Assembly: GCA_009701085.1 (NCBI GenBank) | Contig: WLKV01000038.1 | Coordinates: 1 to 6,370, forward strand | Origin: Actinomycetota bacterium | GTDB taxonomy: Bacteria > Actinomycetota > Actinomycetes > Nanopelagicales > Nanopelagicaceae | DNA length: 6,370 bases | Reading direction: 5' to 3' | Part shown: positions 1 through 6,370 of the stretch, one piece after another | Layout: the number at the start of each line of letters is the position of its first letter | Numbering within the stretch: position 1 is the first letter of the stretch | Notes under the pieces: generated by a model | Database searches by the model: none | Told to the model about the DNA's origin: nothing | Seen by the model: the letters and a program-made list of their open reading frames with translations, nothing else | Made by a program: the position numbers and the translations under genes

Positions 1-150
1 AAGGCAACTAAGCCAATTGTGGTTCGCCTTGATGGAAATAACGTCCTCGAAGGACGCGCAATTCTTAACGCTGCAAACCACCCATTGGTTGAGCAAGCTG
101 AAACTATGGATGGAGCAGCATCACGCGCTGCAGAATTGGCGGCGAAGTAA
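1..150 (+). CDS. sucC: Succinyl-CoA synthetase (ADP-forming) beta subunit, C-terminal end (partial)
   Basis: Only the last 49 codons and the TAA stop are in the window; the gene begins upstream. The frame reads [19 protein letters not shown], then HPLV, DTMDGAA-like residues (here ETMDGAA) and an alanine-rich tail ending ELAAK. This is the typical end of the SucC ligase domain, in which the R-L-x-G-x-N motif closes the CoA-ligase fold. The beta subunit binds nucleotide through its ATP-grasp domain (not visible here) and pairs with SucD to interconvert succinyl-CoA and succinate in the cytoplasmic TCA cycle, with substrate-level phosphorylation. The stop codon shares one base with the start of sucD (TAATG), so the two subunits are translationally coupled. 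The identification rests on this short tail plus the adjacent intact sucD, and is strong. Confidence 0.93.
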   Translation, partial: KATKPIVVRLDGNNVLEGRAILNAANHPLVEQAETMDGAASRAAELAAK

Positions 151-1031
151 TGTCTATCTTTATCAACGCTTCAAGCAAGGTCATCGTTCAGGGCATGACA
201 GGTTCTGAAGGAACCAAGCACACCCGTCGTATGTTGGCATCAGGCACCAAGGTTGTCGGTGGAGTAACACCGGGCAAAGGTGGTCAGGTCGTCGATATCG
301 ATGGAACTTCACTTCCAGTCTTCAACACAGTCGCTGAAGCGATGGCTGCAACAGCTGCCAACGTCTCTGTCGTCTTCGTTCCTCCCAAGTTTGCCAAAGC
401 TGCTGTGATCGATGCTATCGATGCAAAGATGCCGCTCGTCGTTGTGATCACTGAAGGAATTCCTGTGCATGACTCTGCATACTTCTATGCATACTCATTA
501 CAAAAGGGAACAACACAGATTGTCGGACCTAACTGCCCTGGACTTATTAGCCCAGAGCAGTCAAATGTCGGCATCATTCCTGCAGATATCACCAAGCGCG
601 GACCAATCGGACTTGTGTCAAAATCAGGAACACTTACCTATCAAATGATGTACGAACTCCGTGATATCGGATTCTCAACAGCAGTAGGTATCGGTGGAGA
701 CCCAGTTATCGGAACAACTCACATCGACTGCCTCCGTGCATTCCAAGATGATCCTGAGACAACAGCAATTGTCATGATTGGTGAAATCGGCGGAGATGCT
801 GAAGAACGTGCAGCTGCATTTATCGCCGAATATGTCACAAAGCCAGTTGTTGGTTACGTTGCAGGATTTACAGCTCCTGAAGGCAAGACGATGGGCCACG
901 CAGGCGCCATTGTCTCTGGCTCATCAGGCACAGCGCAGGCTAAGAAAGATGCACTTGAAGCAGCTGGCGTAAAGGTCGGACAGACACCAAGCGAAACTGC
1001 GCAGTTGATGCGCGACATCCTAGGTCGTTAA
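150..1031 (+). CDS. sucD: Succinyl-CoA synthetase (ADP-forming) alpha subunit
   Basis: SucD is the alpha subunit of succinyl-CoA synthetase. It binds CoA and carries the histidine that is phosphorylated during conversion of succinyl-CoA, ADP and phosphate to succinate, CoA and ATP. The 293-residue product has the family's usual length. Residues about 3-100 form the CoA-binding Rossmann domain, with the [10 protein letters not shown] loop at 15-24 and the PGKGG loop at 41-45. The ligase domain follows, with VGPNCPG at 125-131, the SKSGTLTYQ segment at 157-165, a GIGGDP loop at 180-185 and the phosphohistidine motif GHAGAI at 249-254, where His250 is the expected active-site residue. The ATG overlaps the sucC stop by one base, and no strong Shine-Dalgarno precedes it, which suggests coupling to sucC translation. 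The frame is intact and all key motifs are present. Confidence 0.97.
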   Translation: MSIFINASSKVIVQGMTGSEGTKHTRRMLASGTKVVGGVTPGKGGQVVDIDGTSLPVFNTVAEAMAATAANVSVVFVPPKFAKAAVIDAIDAKMPLVVVITEGIPVHDSAYFYAYSLQKGTTQIVGPNCPGLISPEQSNVGIIPADITKRGPIGLVSKSGTLTYQMMYELRDIGFSTAVGIGGDPVIGTTHIDCLRAFQDDPETTAIVMIGEIGGDAEERAAAFIAEYVTKPVVGYVAGFTAPEGKTMGHAGAIVSGSSGTAQAKKDALEAAGVKVGQTPSETAQLMRDILGR

Positions 1032-1038
1032 TTCTCCG

Positions 1039-2112
1039 ATGCAACGTGTCCTCTCGGTCTCGTTGTCTCATGTAATACGTAGCGCCGCTTTTCTTCTCCT
1101 TCCATTTTCATTTATCGCACTCATTGCATGGGCGACCGCTGGAAGTGCGAGCGGTAGCACCACTGATCCAATCCGTGGCGCTGTCTGGATCTGGTTAGGC
1201 GCACACCACATTCCATTTCAGTTGGCGCTGCCACCTACCGGAATTGCTGGGTATCTCACCTATCTACCTATCGGGGGAGTAGTTCTTCCATTTATTGCAA
1301 TCCGATCAGCATTTAATCGTGCTATCGATCGCTTGCAAGGAGATTTCCACGATATCAATGGTGTTCGCATTATCTTCTCAACGCTCTATGCACTTCTCGT
1401 CACTGCCCTCTCATTCTTAAGTAAATCAACGGCAGTTTCTCCTCAGTGGTATCTGGCTCCTGTCATCGCCTTTCTTATCGCCCTGATTGCAACGCTTACT
1501 GCGGGCGTCAGAGTTGCGCTCTCGCGTCCAGTGCGAATCGCTGCACGTATATGGGCTCTCATTCTTGGCGGATCTCTCGTTGCAGTAACCATCTTGATCT
1601 TCATTAACTTTTCTCAAGTTAAGGACATCACGACAACGCTTCAGCCAGGTTTCTTCGGCGGATTCTTACTTCTCTTCCTCAACGTTCTCTATCTGCCTAA
1701 TGCAGCGGTGGGTCTAGCTTCCTACTTCTCTGGAACTGGTTTAGCTGTCGGTGCAGGAACGCTTGTTTCACCGCTCTGGTATCACTTAGGACAAATTCCT
1801 GCGCTTCCACTTCTCGGAATTCTTCCAACCGGTAAGCAACCACTTGCACTGCTCGCAATCCTCGCCTTCATTGGCCTTGGCGTTCTGCTTGCTCGTTGGT
1901 CACTCGTCTATGGAATTCAAGCCCTCATTCAGAGCTATGTATTTACAGTGGTGGGCGCTCTTATCGTGGGTTATTTAGCGAGTGGCTCTCTCATCACAGC
2001 TGAGATGGGGGCAATGGGCGTCTCCATCTGGAAGTTCGCACTCTCTATCGCAGTTGAAATTGGAATCGGTGCTGCAGCAACAACTTTCATTATGAATCGC
2101 AATAATCGATGA
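1039..2112 (+). CDS. perM: PerM/DUF6350-family multi-pass membrane protein, probable cell-division factor
   Basis: This is a 357-residue, very hydrophobic protein with about ten predicted membrane segments (roughly residues 16-35, 70-90, 110-128, 138-157, 170-191, 203-229, 242-262, 267-287, 296-318 and 328-350). A conserved-looking core, LPNAAVGLASYF at 219-230 followed by GTGLAVGAGT at 232-241 and VSPLWYHLG at 243-251, resembles the signature of actinobacterial DUF6350 proteins. Its place between sucD and purN matches Rv0955 (PerM) of M. tuberculosis, which supports persistence and stabilises the divisome protein FtsB. The function is inferred from family and synteny, because no catalytic motif is visible. 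No Shine-Dalgarno lies close to the ATG (the nearest AGG is 14 bases upstream), so coupling to sucD across the 7-base gap is likely, and an in-frame TTG at codon 9 is an alternative start. The stop overlaps purN by four bases (ATGA). Confidence 0.72.
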   Translation: MQRVLSVSLSHVIRSAAFLLLPFSFIALIAWATAGSASGSTTDPIRGAVWIWLGAHHIPFQLALPPTGIAGYLTYLPIGGVVLPFIAIRSAFNRAIDRLQGDFHDINGVRIIFSTLYALLVTALSFLSKSTAVSPQWYLAPVIAFLIALIATLTAGVRVALSRPVRIAARIWALILGGSLVAVTILIFINFSQVKDITTTLQPGFFGGFLLLFLNVLYLPNAAVGLASYFSGTGLAVGAGTLVSPLWYHLGQIPALPLLGILPTGKQPLALLAILAFIGLGVLLARWSLVYGIQALIQSYVFTVVGALIVGYLASGSLITAEMGAMGVSIWKFALSIAVEIGIGAAATTFIMNRNNR

Positions 2113-2669
2113 AGCGAATCGTCATCCTTGCATCGGGAAGCGGAACATTGGCACAAGCGATCTTTGATGCACATCTTGATGCAGATATCGTCGCGGTAAT
2201 TTCGGATAAGAAAGATGCTGCAGTTCTTGATCGCGCACATCAGGCACGTATTGAAACCTTCACCATTCCTATGTTGCCCGATCGCGCTGAGTGGGATCGC
2301 GAATTAGAAACTCTCATCGCCGCTCTCAAGCCAGATCTCGTCGTCAGTGCTGGATTTATGCGAATCCTTTCTGAGCGAATCACCAATAAATTTAGGATCA
2401 TCAATAGCCACCCAGCGCTTCTGCCGCTCTTTCCTGGAGCACATGCCGTCCGCGATGCTCTTGCTGCTGGAGCCACTGAAACAGGGACCACGATTCACTG
2501 GGTCGATGCCGGCGTTGACACCGGAAAGGTCATTGCACAGGAACGCGTAGAGATTCTTCCGGGCGATACCGAAGAGTCACTTCATGAACGCATTAAGATT
2601 GTCGAACGGGGTCTCATAGTTGCGACCATTGCAGAACTCTTACCAACCATGGAGAAGAACAATGGCTAA
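2109..2669 (+). CDS. purN: Phosphoribosylglycinamide formyltransferase (GAR transformylase)
   Basis: PurN transfers the formyl group of 10-formyltetrahydrofolate to GAR, giving formyl-GAR, the third step of de novo purine synthesis in the cytoplasm. The 186-residue product fits the single-domain PurN family. The N-terminal strand leads into the phosphate-binding loop ASGSGT (residues 8-13). AGFMRIL (81-87) is the folate-site segment, and INSHPALLP (98-106) supplies catalytic Asn99 and His101. Asp137 in [12 protein letters not shown] matches the catalytic Asp144 of the E. coli enzyme. The ATG overlaps the upstream perM stop in an ATGA arrangement, which points to stop-start translational coupling. 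The last eight bases are shared with purH, and the purH ribosome-binding site lies inside the purN coding region. The formyl-folate it uses can be supplied by folD two genes downstream. Confidence 0.96.
   Translation: MKRIVILASGSGTLAQAIFDAHLDADIVAVISDKKDAAVLDRAHQARIETFTIPMLPDRAEWDRELETLIAALKPDLVVSAGFMRILSERITNKFRIINSHPALLPLFPGAHAVRDALAAGATETGTTIHWVDAGVDTGKVIAQERVEILPGDTEESLHERIKIVERGLIVATIAELLPTMEKNNG
2651..2654 (+). promoter_or_regulatory. Ribosome-binding site of purH (decides the start)
   Basis: GGAG, within GGAGAAG, lies seven bases before the ATG at 2662 and inside the end of purN. It supports 2662 as the purH start rather than the in-frame ATG at 2620, which would add 14 residues (including QNSYQPWRR) that do not look like family sequence. 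Confidence 0.8.
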
Positions 2670-4209
2670 TCGCAAACCTATCCGTCGCGCACTTGTCAGC
2701 GTCTACGATAAAGATCGACTTCTCGAACTTGGACAGTGCCTCTCCGATGCAGGGGTAGAAATTCTCTCGACCGGATCTACAGCAAAGACTCTGCAGGATG
2801 CCGGCTTTGCGGTTACCGAAGTCAGTAGCTACACAGGTTTCCCAGAAATCATGGGCGGACGAGTGAAGACTCTGCACCCGAAGATTCACTCAGGAATTTT
2901 GGCGGATCAAAATAATCCCGATCACCTCAAGGCGATTGCAGACCTTGATATCGCTCCCTTTGATCTCGTAGTCATCAACCTCTATCCATTCTTTAAAACC
3001 ATCATGTCTGGCGCCTCTTTTGAAGAGTGCATCGAGCAGATCGATATCGGCGGACCTTCCATGCTTCGCGGGGCAGCTAAGAACCATGGCTCAGTTGCAG
3101 TCGTCTGCAATGAATCGCAATACGACCATGTCATCGAATCCATCAAAGCTGGCGGATTTACCGATGAAGAACGTAAACGTTTAGCCCTCGAAGTTTTCCG
3201 CACTACCGCTGAATACGATCTCACCATCGCAAGTTGGTTGGGTTCAACCATCAGTATGCAGATGGAAGATATGGATTGGCTCGGTCTCATCTGGAAGCGC
3301 GAAAACTCTTTGCGCTACGGCGAGAACCCACATCAGCAAGCGGCTATCTATCGCGGAGGACCAGCAGGAATCGTCAATGCGGTTCAGTCGCACGGTAAAG
3401 AGATGTCCTTTAATAATTACACCGATGCAGATGCAGCATGGCGTACAGCCCTCGATCATGCTGAACCATGTGTTGCGATTATCAAGCACGCTAATCCATG
3501 TGGCGTTGCAGTGGGTGCAGATATCGCAGATGCTTATGCAAAGGCTCATGCATGCGATCCCGTTTCAGCATTTGGAGGCGTTGTAGCAGCAAATCGCACA
3601 GTCACAGTTGCAATGGCTGAGCCTCTTTCACACATCTTTACAGAAGTCATCATCGCTCCTGAGTACGAACCAGCAGCGCTTGAAATTCTGATGAAGAAGC
3701 CATCAATTCGTATTCTTACCTGCACCACAACTTCAATCTCACCGCTCGAACTTCGCCCTGTATCTGGCGGAGTGCTTGTGCAGCAGACAGATCTCATCAA
3801 CGCCGAAGGTGATGATCCAAAGAACTGGAAGCAAGTAACAGGCGCACCTGTTTCAGCAGATGTTCTTAAGGATCTGACATTTGCCTGGCGTTCGGTGCGC
3901 GCAGTAAAGAGCAACGCAATATTGCTCGCTAAAGATGGCGCCGCAGTAGGAATTGGAATGGGTCAGGTCAATCGTGTTGATTCAGCGAAGCTGGCAGTTG
4001 ATCGCGCAGGCGATCGCGTTGCAGGAAGCGTTGCAGCATCTGATGCATTCTTCCCATTTGCCGATGGCCTTGAAATCCTCACATCAGCGGGCGTAACAGC
4101 GATTGTTCAGCCTGGTGGAAGCGTCAGAGATGAAGAAGTCATTGCAGCAGCTACCAAGGCAGGCGTGGCGATGTTCTTTACCGGCACTCGACATTTCTCA
4201 CACGCTTAG
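2662..4209 (+). CDS. purH: Bifunctional AICAR transformylase / IMP cyclohydrolase
   Basis: PurH catalyses the last two steps of IMP synthesis: formylation of AICAR with 10-formyl-THF, then ring closure of FAICAR. The product is 515 residues, normal for the family, starting [17 protein letters not shown]. The N-terminal MGS-like cyclohydrolase domain spans about 8-150 and shows STGST (36-40), [14 protein letters not shown] (65-78), INLYPF (105-110) and [15 protein letters not shown] (128-142). The transformylase domain follows, with LRYGENPHQ (217-225), [12 protein letters not shown] (249-260) and the catalytic Lys275-His276 pair in KHANPCG. It continues with DPVSAFGG (299-306), [11 protein letters not shown] (431-441), SDAFFPF (460-466), QPGGSVRD (483-490) and a C-terminal RHFSHA. 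The start at 2662 is chosen because of its Shine-Dalgarno and the family's N-terminus. It overlaps purN by eight bases and ends 21 bases before folD. The frame is intact with no missing key residues seen. Confidence 0.97.
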   Translation: MANRKPIRRALVSVYDKDRLLELGQCLSDAGVEILSTGSTAKTLQDAGFAVTEVSSYTGFPEIMGGRVKTLHPKIHSGILADQNNPDHLKAIADLDIAPFDLVVINLYPFFKTIMSGASFEECIEQIDIGGPSMLRGAAKNHGSVAVVCNESQYDHVIESIKAGGFTDEERKRLALEVFRTTAEYDLTIASWLGSTISMQMEDMDWLGLIWKRENSLRYGENPHQQAAIYRGGPAGIVNAVQSHGKEMSFNNYTDADAAWRTALDHAEPCVAIIKHANPCGVAVGADIADAYAKAHACDPVSAFGGVVAANRTVTVAMAEPLSHIFTEVIIAPEYEPAALEILMKKPSIRILTCTTTSISPLELRPVSGGVLVQQTDLINAEGDDPKNWKQVTGAPVSADVLKDLTFAWRSVRAVKSNAILLAKDGAAVGIGMGQVNRVDSAKLAVDRAGDRVAGSVAASDAFFPFADGLEILTSAGVTAIVQPGGSVRDEEVIAAATKAGVAMFFTGTRHFSHA

Positions 4210-4219
4210 CGCAGAGAAT

Positions 4220-4223
4220 AGGA
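4220..4223 (+). promoter_or_regulatory. Ribosome-binding site of folD
   Basis: AGGA lies seven bases upstream of the ATG at 4231, in the 21-base gap after purH. No promoter or terminator can be recognised in that gap, so folD is probably transcribed with purH. Confidence 0.65.
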
Positions 4224-4230
4224 TTGCCAC

Positions 4231-5073
4231 ATGAGCGCACAGATACTTGATGGAAAAGCACTAGCTGCTTCAATTAAGAAGGATCTCGCCGCTCGCACTG
4301 TGGCGCTCAAAGCTAAAGGAATTACACCAGGGCTTGGCACCGTACTTGTTGGTGATGATCCTGGTTCACATTCTTATGTGGGTGGCAAGCATCGCGACTG
4401 CCAAGAAGTTGGGATCAACTCAATCCGCGTCGATCTTCCAGCAACAGCTACACAGGCCGATGTCCTTGCTGCAATTAAAGATCTCAATGCAGCGAAAGAG
4501 TGCACTGGATACATTGTTCAACTTCCTCTTCCTAAAGGCATCGATACTCAGGTAATTCTTGAAGCGATTGATCCTGATAAAGATGCCGATGGATTGCATC
4601 CAATGAATTTAGGTCGCCTCGTTGCAGGGTACGACGCACCCCTTCCTTGCACTCCGCGCGGAATCGTTGAGCTCATTAACCACTACAAGATTCCACTCGC
4701 TGGCGCCGAAGTAGTAGTTATTGGCCGCGGACTTACTGTTGGTCGCCCACTCGGATTGCTGATGACCCGCAAGCAAGAGAATGCGACTGTGACGCTGACT
4801 CACACCGGAACAAAAGATTTAGTTGCACACACCAAGCGCGCAGATATCGTCGTTGCCGCAATTGGTCAGGCACATTTCCTAAAGGCCGAGATGATTAAAC
4901 CAGGTGCAGCAGTTCTCGATGTTGGAATTTCGCGCACAGAGGCAGGGCTGCTCGGCGATGTTGATCCTGGCGTTATGAACGTTGCATCTTTTGTTGCACC
5001 AATGCCAGGTGGCGTTGGACCAATGACCCGCGCAATGCTCTTGATGAATGTGGTCGATGCATGCGAGAGATAA
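4231..5073 (+). CDS. folD: Methylenetetrahydrofolate dehydrogenase (NADP+) / methenyltetrahydrofolate cyclohydrolase
   Basis: FolD oxidises 5,10-methylene-THF to 5,10-methenyl-THF and hydrolyses that to 10-formyl-THF, the one-carbon donor used by PurN and PurH encoded just upstream. The 280-residue protein is of standard length. The N-terminal catalytic domain has the [17 protein letters not shown] motif at 46-62, with Tyr49 and the catalytic Lys53, then QLPLP at 97-101 and [13 protein letters not shown] at 114-126. The nucleotide-binding domain shows [11 protein letters not shown] at 163-173. Many FolD proteins have Ser after the Arg here; I recall Gly at this site in other actinobacterial FolD proteins, so it is probably a family variant. 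The signature [10 protein letters not shown] at 258-267 closes the fold. The gene overlaps the DUF3017 gene by 13 bases. The context with purN and purH is functionally coherent. Confidence 0.96.
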   Translation: MSAQILDGKALAASIKKDLAARTVALKAKGITPGLGTVLVGDDPGSHSYVGGKHRDCQEVGINSIRVDLPATATQADVLAAIKDLNAAKECTGYIVQLPLPKGIDTQVILEAIDPDKDADGLHPMNLGRLVAGYDAPLPCTPRGIVELINHYKIPLAGAEVVVIGRGLTVGRPLGLLMTRKQENATVTLTHTGTKDLVAHTKRADIVVAAIGQAHFLKAEMIKPGAAVLDVGISRTEAGLLGDVDPGVMNVASFVAPMPGGVGPMTRAMLLMNVVDACER

Positions 5074-5288
5074 CTACTCTTCAACTTCGCGCTGCATACA
5101 TCGCAATTTCACTCGGCGTTCTTCTCGGCATTGCAGGATTTGTCCGCACAGGCGCCCTCCTGATTTCAGCGGGCACCGGTGTGATTTCGCTTTCGCAGTG
5201 GAATAAGCGCAGAATTGAGCGCTACCTCCCGCTCGCAATCGCGATTGTGCTCTTTGGTCTGGCTATCGCCCTTCCGAAGGGGTTGTAG
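5061..5288 (+). CDS. Small DUF3017-family membrane protein
   Basis: This is a 75-residue hydrophobic protein of unknown function. It has a short N-terminus ([10 protein letters not shown]), two hydrophobic stretches at about 11-28 and 31-46, a basic loop WNKRRIER at 47-54 that probably faces the cytoplasm, and a third stretch at about 55-72. Size, topology and position between folD and mdh match the actinobacterial DUF3017 family. No catalytic motif can be seen. The ATG lies inside the end of folD (13-base overlap) and has no clear Shine-Dalgarno, so translation probably depends on ribosomes finishing folD. No alternative ATG exists upstream in this frame near the junction. It is probably real, because the reading frame continues past the folD stop into otherwise unexplained sequence and encodes a well-formed membrane protein. 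Confidence 0.75.
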   Translation: MREITTLQLRAAYIAISLGVLLGIAGFVRTGALLISAGTGVISLSQWNKRRIERYLPLAIAIVLFGLAIALPKGL

Positions 5289-5314
5289 AGTTCTCTCGAC
5301 GTCAAGATATATAT

Positions 5315-5320
5315 AAAGGA
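5315..5320 (+). promoter_or_regulatory. Ribosome-binding site of mdh
   Basis: AAAGGA lies seven bases upstream of the mdh ATG at 5328. It sits in the longest non-coding gap of the window (39 bases), directly after an AT-rich TATATATA stretch. Confidence 0.8.
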
Positions 5321-5327
5321 TACGTAC

Positions 5328-6278
5328 ATGGCAAAGAAAGTCACCGTTGTAGGTGCAGGTTTCTATGGTTCAACAACAGCTCTTCGTCTTGCTGAATACA
5401 ACATCTTTGATGAAGTTGTTCTCACAGATATCGTCGAAGGAAAGCCTGAAGGCTTAGCTCTTGATATGAATCAATCACGTTCCATCGAAGGATTCGAAAC
5501 CAAGATCACCGGCGCGACAACAACTGCCGAAGGCGCTGGATACGAGAAGACAGCTAACTCTGATGTCGTCGTTATTACAGCAGGCCTTCCACGTAAGCCA
5601 GGTATGAGCCGTATGGATTTGATCGGCGTCAACGCTGGCATCGTCCGCGGCGTTGCAGAAAATATTGCTAAGCATTCTCCTAACGCAGTCATCATCGTGG
5701 TCTCCAACCCACTCGATGAGATGACAGCGCTTGCGCAGATTGCCACTAACTTTCCAAAGAATCGCGTGATGGGTCAGGCAGGAATGCTCGACACTGCACG
5801 CTTTACCAACTTCGTCGCAGAAAAGCTTGGCGTTGAGGTCGGAACAGTAAAGACACTGACACTGGGGTCACATGGTGACACCATGGTTCCAGTCCCAAGT
5901 CGCTGCACAGTCGGTGGCGTTCCACTCTCAGATAAATTGTCACAAGTTGAAATCGACGAACTAGTTGATCGCACACGTAATGGTGGCGCAGAAGTCGTCG
6001 CACTCCTTAAGACAGGTTCTGCGTATTACGCACCATCAGCTGCTGCAGCTCGTATGGCAAAGGCAGTTATCGAAGATTCAGGCGCGGTCATGCCAGTGTG
6101 TGCATGGGTCGATGGCGAGTACGGAATCTCAGGTGTCTACCTCGGCGTCGAAGCTGAAATCGGCAAGTCAGGTATCCGTAAGGTTGTAGAAACAAAGTTA
6201 ACTGATGCAGAAGTTGCTTCCCTGAAAGAAGCTGCTGAAGCTGTCCGTACCAAGCAAGCAGATGTAAAGGATATGTAG
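5328..6278 (+). CDS. mdh: NAD-dependent malate dehydrogenase, LDH-like type
   Basis: The enzyme interconverts malate and oxaloacetate with NAD(H) in the TCA cycle. The 316-residue protein belongs to the lactate/malate dehydrogenase superfamily. Its Rossmann motif is GAGFYG (9-14), and Asp34 at the end of the second strand predicts NAD rather than NADP. In [10 protein letters not shown] (86-95), Arg89 occupies the specificity position that is Gln in lactate dehydrogenases, which indicates malate/oxaloacetate, and Arg95 is the mobile-loop arginine. SNPLD (126-130) provides Asn127, LDTARF (154-159) provides Asp155 and the substrate-binding Arg158, and GSHGD (180-184) contains the catalytic base His182. 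Sequence style resembles the LDH-like MDH group (the TIGR01763 type) rather than the E. coli or mitochondrial type. It follows DUF3017 after 39 bases with a strong ribosome-binding site, and icd starts two bases after its stop. Confidence 0.95.
   Translation: MAKKVTVVGAGFYGSTTALRLAEYNIFDEVVLTDIVEGKPEGLALDMNQSRSIEGFETKITGATTTAEGAGYEKTANSDVVVITAGLPRKPGMSRMDLIGVNAGIVRGVAENIAKHSPNAVIIVVSNPLDEMTALAQIATNFPKNRVMGQAGMLDTARFTNFVAEKLGVEVGTVKTLTLGSHGDTMVPVPSRCTVGGVPLSDKLSQVEIDELVDRTRNGGAEVVALLKTGSAYYAPSAAAARMAKAVIEDSGAVMPVCAWVDGEYGISGVYLGVEAEIGKSGIRKVVETKLTDAEVASLKEAAEAVRTKQADVKDM
6266..6271 (+). promoter_or_regulatory. Ribosome-binding site of icd
   Basis: AAAGGA lies nine bases before the icd ATG at 6281 and inside the last codons of mdh. 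It is the same hexamer that precedes mdh. Confidence 0.7.
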
Positions 6279-6280
6279 CC

Positions 6281-6370
6281 ATGGCAAAGATCAAAGTAGA
6301 AGGAACAGTTGTAGAGCTCGACGGCGATGAAATGACCCGCATTATGTGGCAGTTCATCAAAGATAAGTTG
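6281..6370 (+). CDS. icd: NADP-dependent isocitrate dehydrogenase, N-terminal start (partial)
   Basis: Only the first 30 codons are present; the frame is open at the window edge. The translation starts [20 protein letters not shown] and continues [10 protein letters not shown]. The [11 protein letters not shown] segment is the characteristic N-terminus of the homodimeric, eukaryote-like NADP-isocitrate dehydrogenases, which oxidatively decarboxylate isocitrate to 2-oxoglutarate and supply NADPH. It does not look like the E. coli-type or the long monomeric enzyme found in some other actinobacteria. It begins two bases after the mdh stop with its ribosome-binding site inside mdh, so the two TCA enzymes are almost certainly co-transcribed. 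The catalytic residues lie outside the window and cannot be checked. Confidence 0.92.
   Translation, partial: MAKIKVEGTVVELDGDEMTRIMWQFIKDKL

Noticed and set aside
163..173. FolD residues [11 protein letters not shown] with Gly in place of the usual Ser of the NADP-site GRS motif (protein coordinates; DNA about 4717-4749)
   Set aside because: I recall this variant from other actinobacterial FolD sequences, and the rest of the enzyme is canonical, so it is unlikely to signal altered function.
2620..2661. Upstream in-frame ATG that would extend PurH by 14 residues
   Set aside because: The extension lies wholly within purN, does not resemble the PurH N-terminus, and the ATG at 2662 has a well-placed GGAG and begins the recognisable family sequence.
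3546..3914. 122-codon open frame on the minus strand inside purH
   Set aside because: It is antisense to the conserved transformylase domain and its translation shows no family features; it is a shadow of purH codon usage. The same applies to the other antisense frames in mdh, folD and purN.
4010..4017. GCGATCGC palindrome, identical to the cyanobacterial HIP1 octamer
   Set aside because: I noticed only one copy, which is within purH coding sequence, and the genes are actinobacterial. GATCGC strings are common here through Asp-Arg (gat cgc) codon pairs.
4207..4230. Possible terminator or promoter between purH and folD
   Set aside because: The gap is only 21 bases, with no stem-loop followed by a T run and no convincing -10/-35 pair; it only accommodates a ribosome-binding site.
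1..6370. Search for a hidden mobile element, defence system, CRISPR, tRNA or riboswitch
   Set aside because: Essentially all sequence is accounted for by intact housekeeping genes, with gaps of at most 39 bases. I saw no direct-repeat array, terminal inverted repeats or structured leader.

Overview
This window looks like core chromosomal DNA of an actinobacterium. The gene order sucC-sucD-perM-purN-purH-folD-DUF3017-mdh-icd matches a conserved actinobacterial neighbourhood; in Mycobacterium tuberculosis, sucC, sucD, Rv0955/perM, purN and purH lie together in the same order. Two of the genes, a PerM/DUF6350-like membrane protein and a DUF3017 protein, are essentially actinobacterial families. 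Base composition is near half GC with many A/T-ending codons, which is low for this phylum, and intergenic space is almost absent. This fits the streamlined freshwater acI lineage (Nanopelagicales, such as Planktophila or Nanopelagicus). The lineage is an inference from composition, compactness and synteny, not from a marker-gene search.

Layout, all on the + strand: the last 49 codons of sucC (1-150); sucD (150-1031); a ten-segment membrane protein of the PerM family (1039-2112); purN (2109-2669); purH (2662-4209); folD (4231-5073); a small three-segment membrane protein, DUF3017 (5061-5288); an LDH-type malate dehydrogenase, mdh (5328-6278); and the first 30 codons of icd (6281-6370), cut by the window edge. 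Neighbours overlap by 1, 4, 8 or 13 bases or are separated by 2 to 39 bases. No stretch of 300 bases lacks a gene. I saw no RNA gene, mobile element, repeat array, CRISPR or convincing terminator.

The genes form two functional blocks. Succinyl-CoA synthetase, malate dehydrogenase and isocitrate dehydrogenase are TCA-cycle enzymes at the two ends. PurN, PurH and FolD in the middle supply and use 10-formyltetrahydrofolate for purine synthesis: FolD makes 10-formyl-THF, PurN uses it at the third step of IMP synthesis, and PurH uses it for the last two reactions. The two membrane proteins sit at the junctions between blocks. PerM is linked to cell division in mycobacteria, and DUF3017 has no known role.

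All visible reading frames are intact and key catalytic motifs are present. I found no evidence of a previously undescribed system; the points worth a second look are modest ones about operon architecture and the two membrane proteins.
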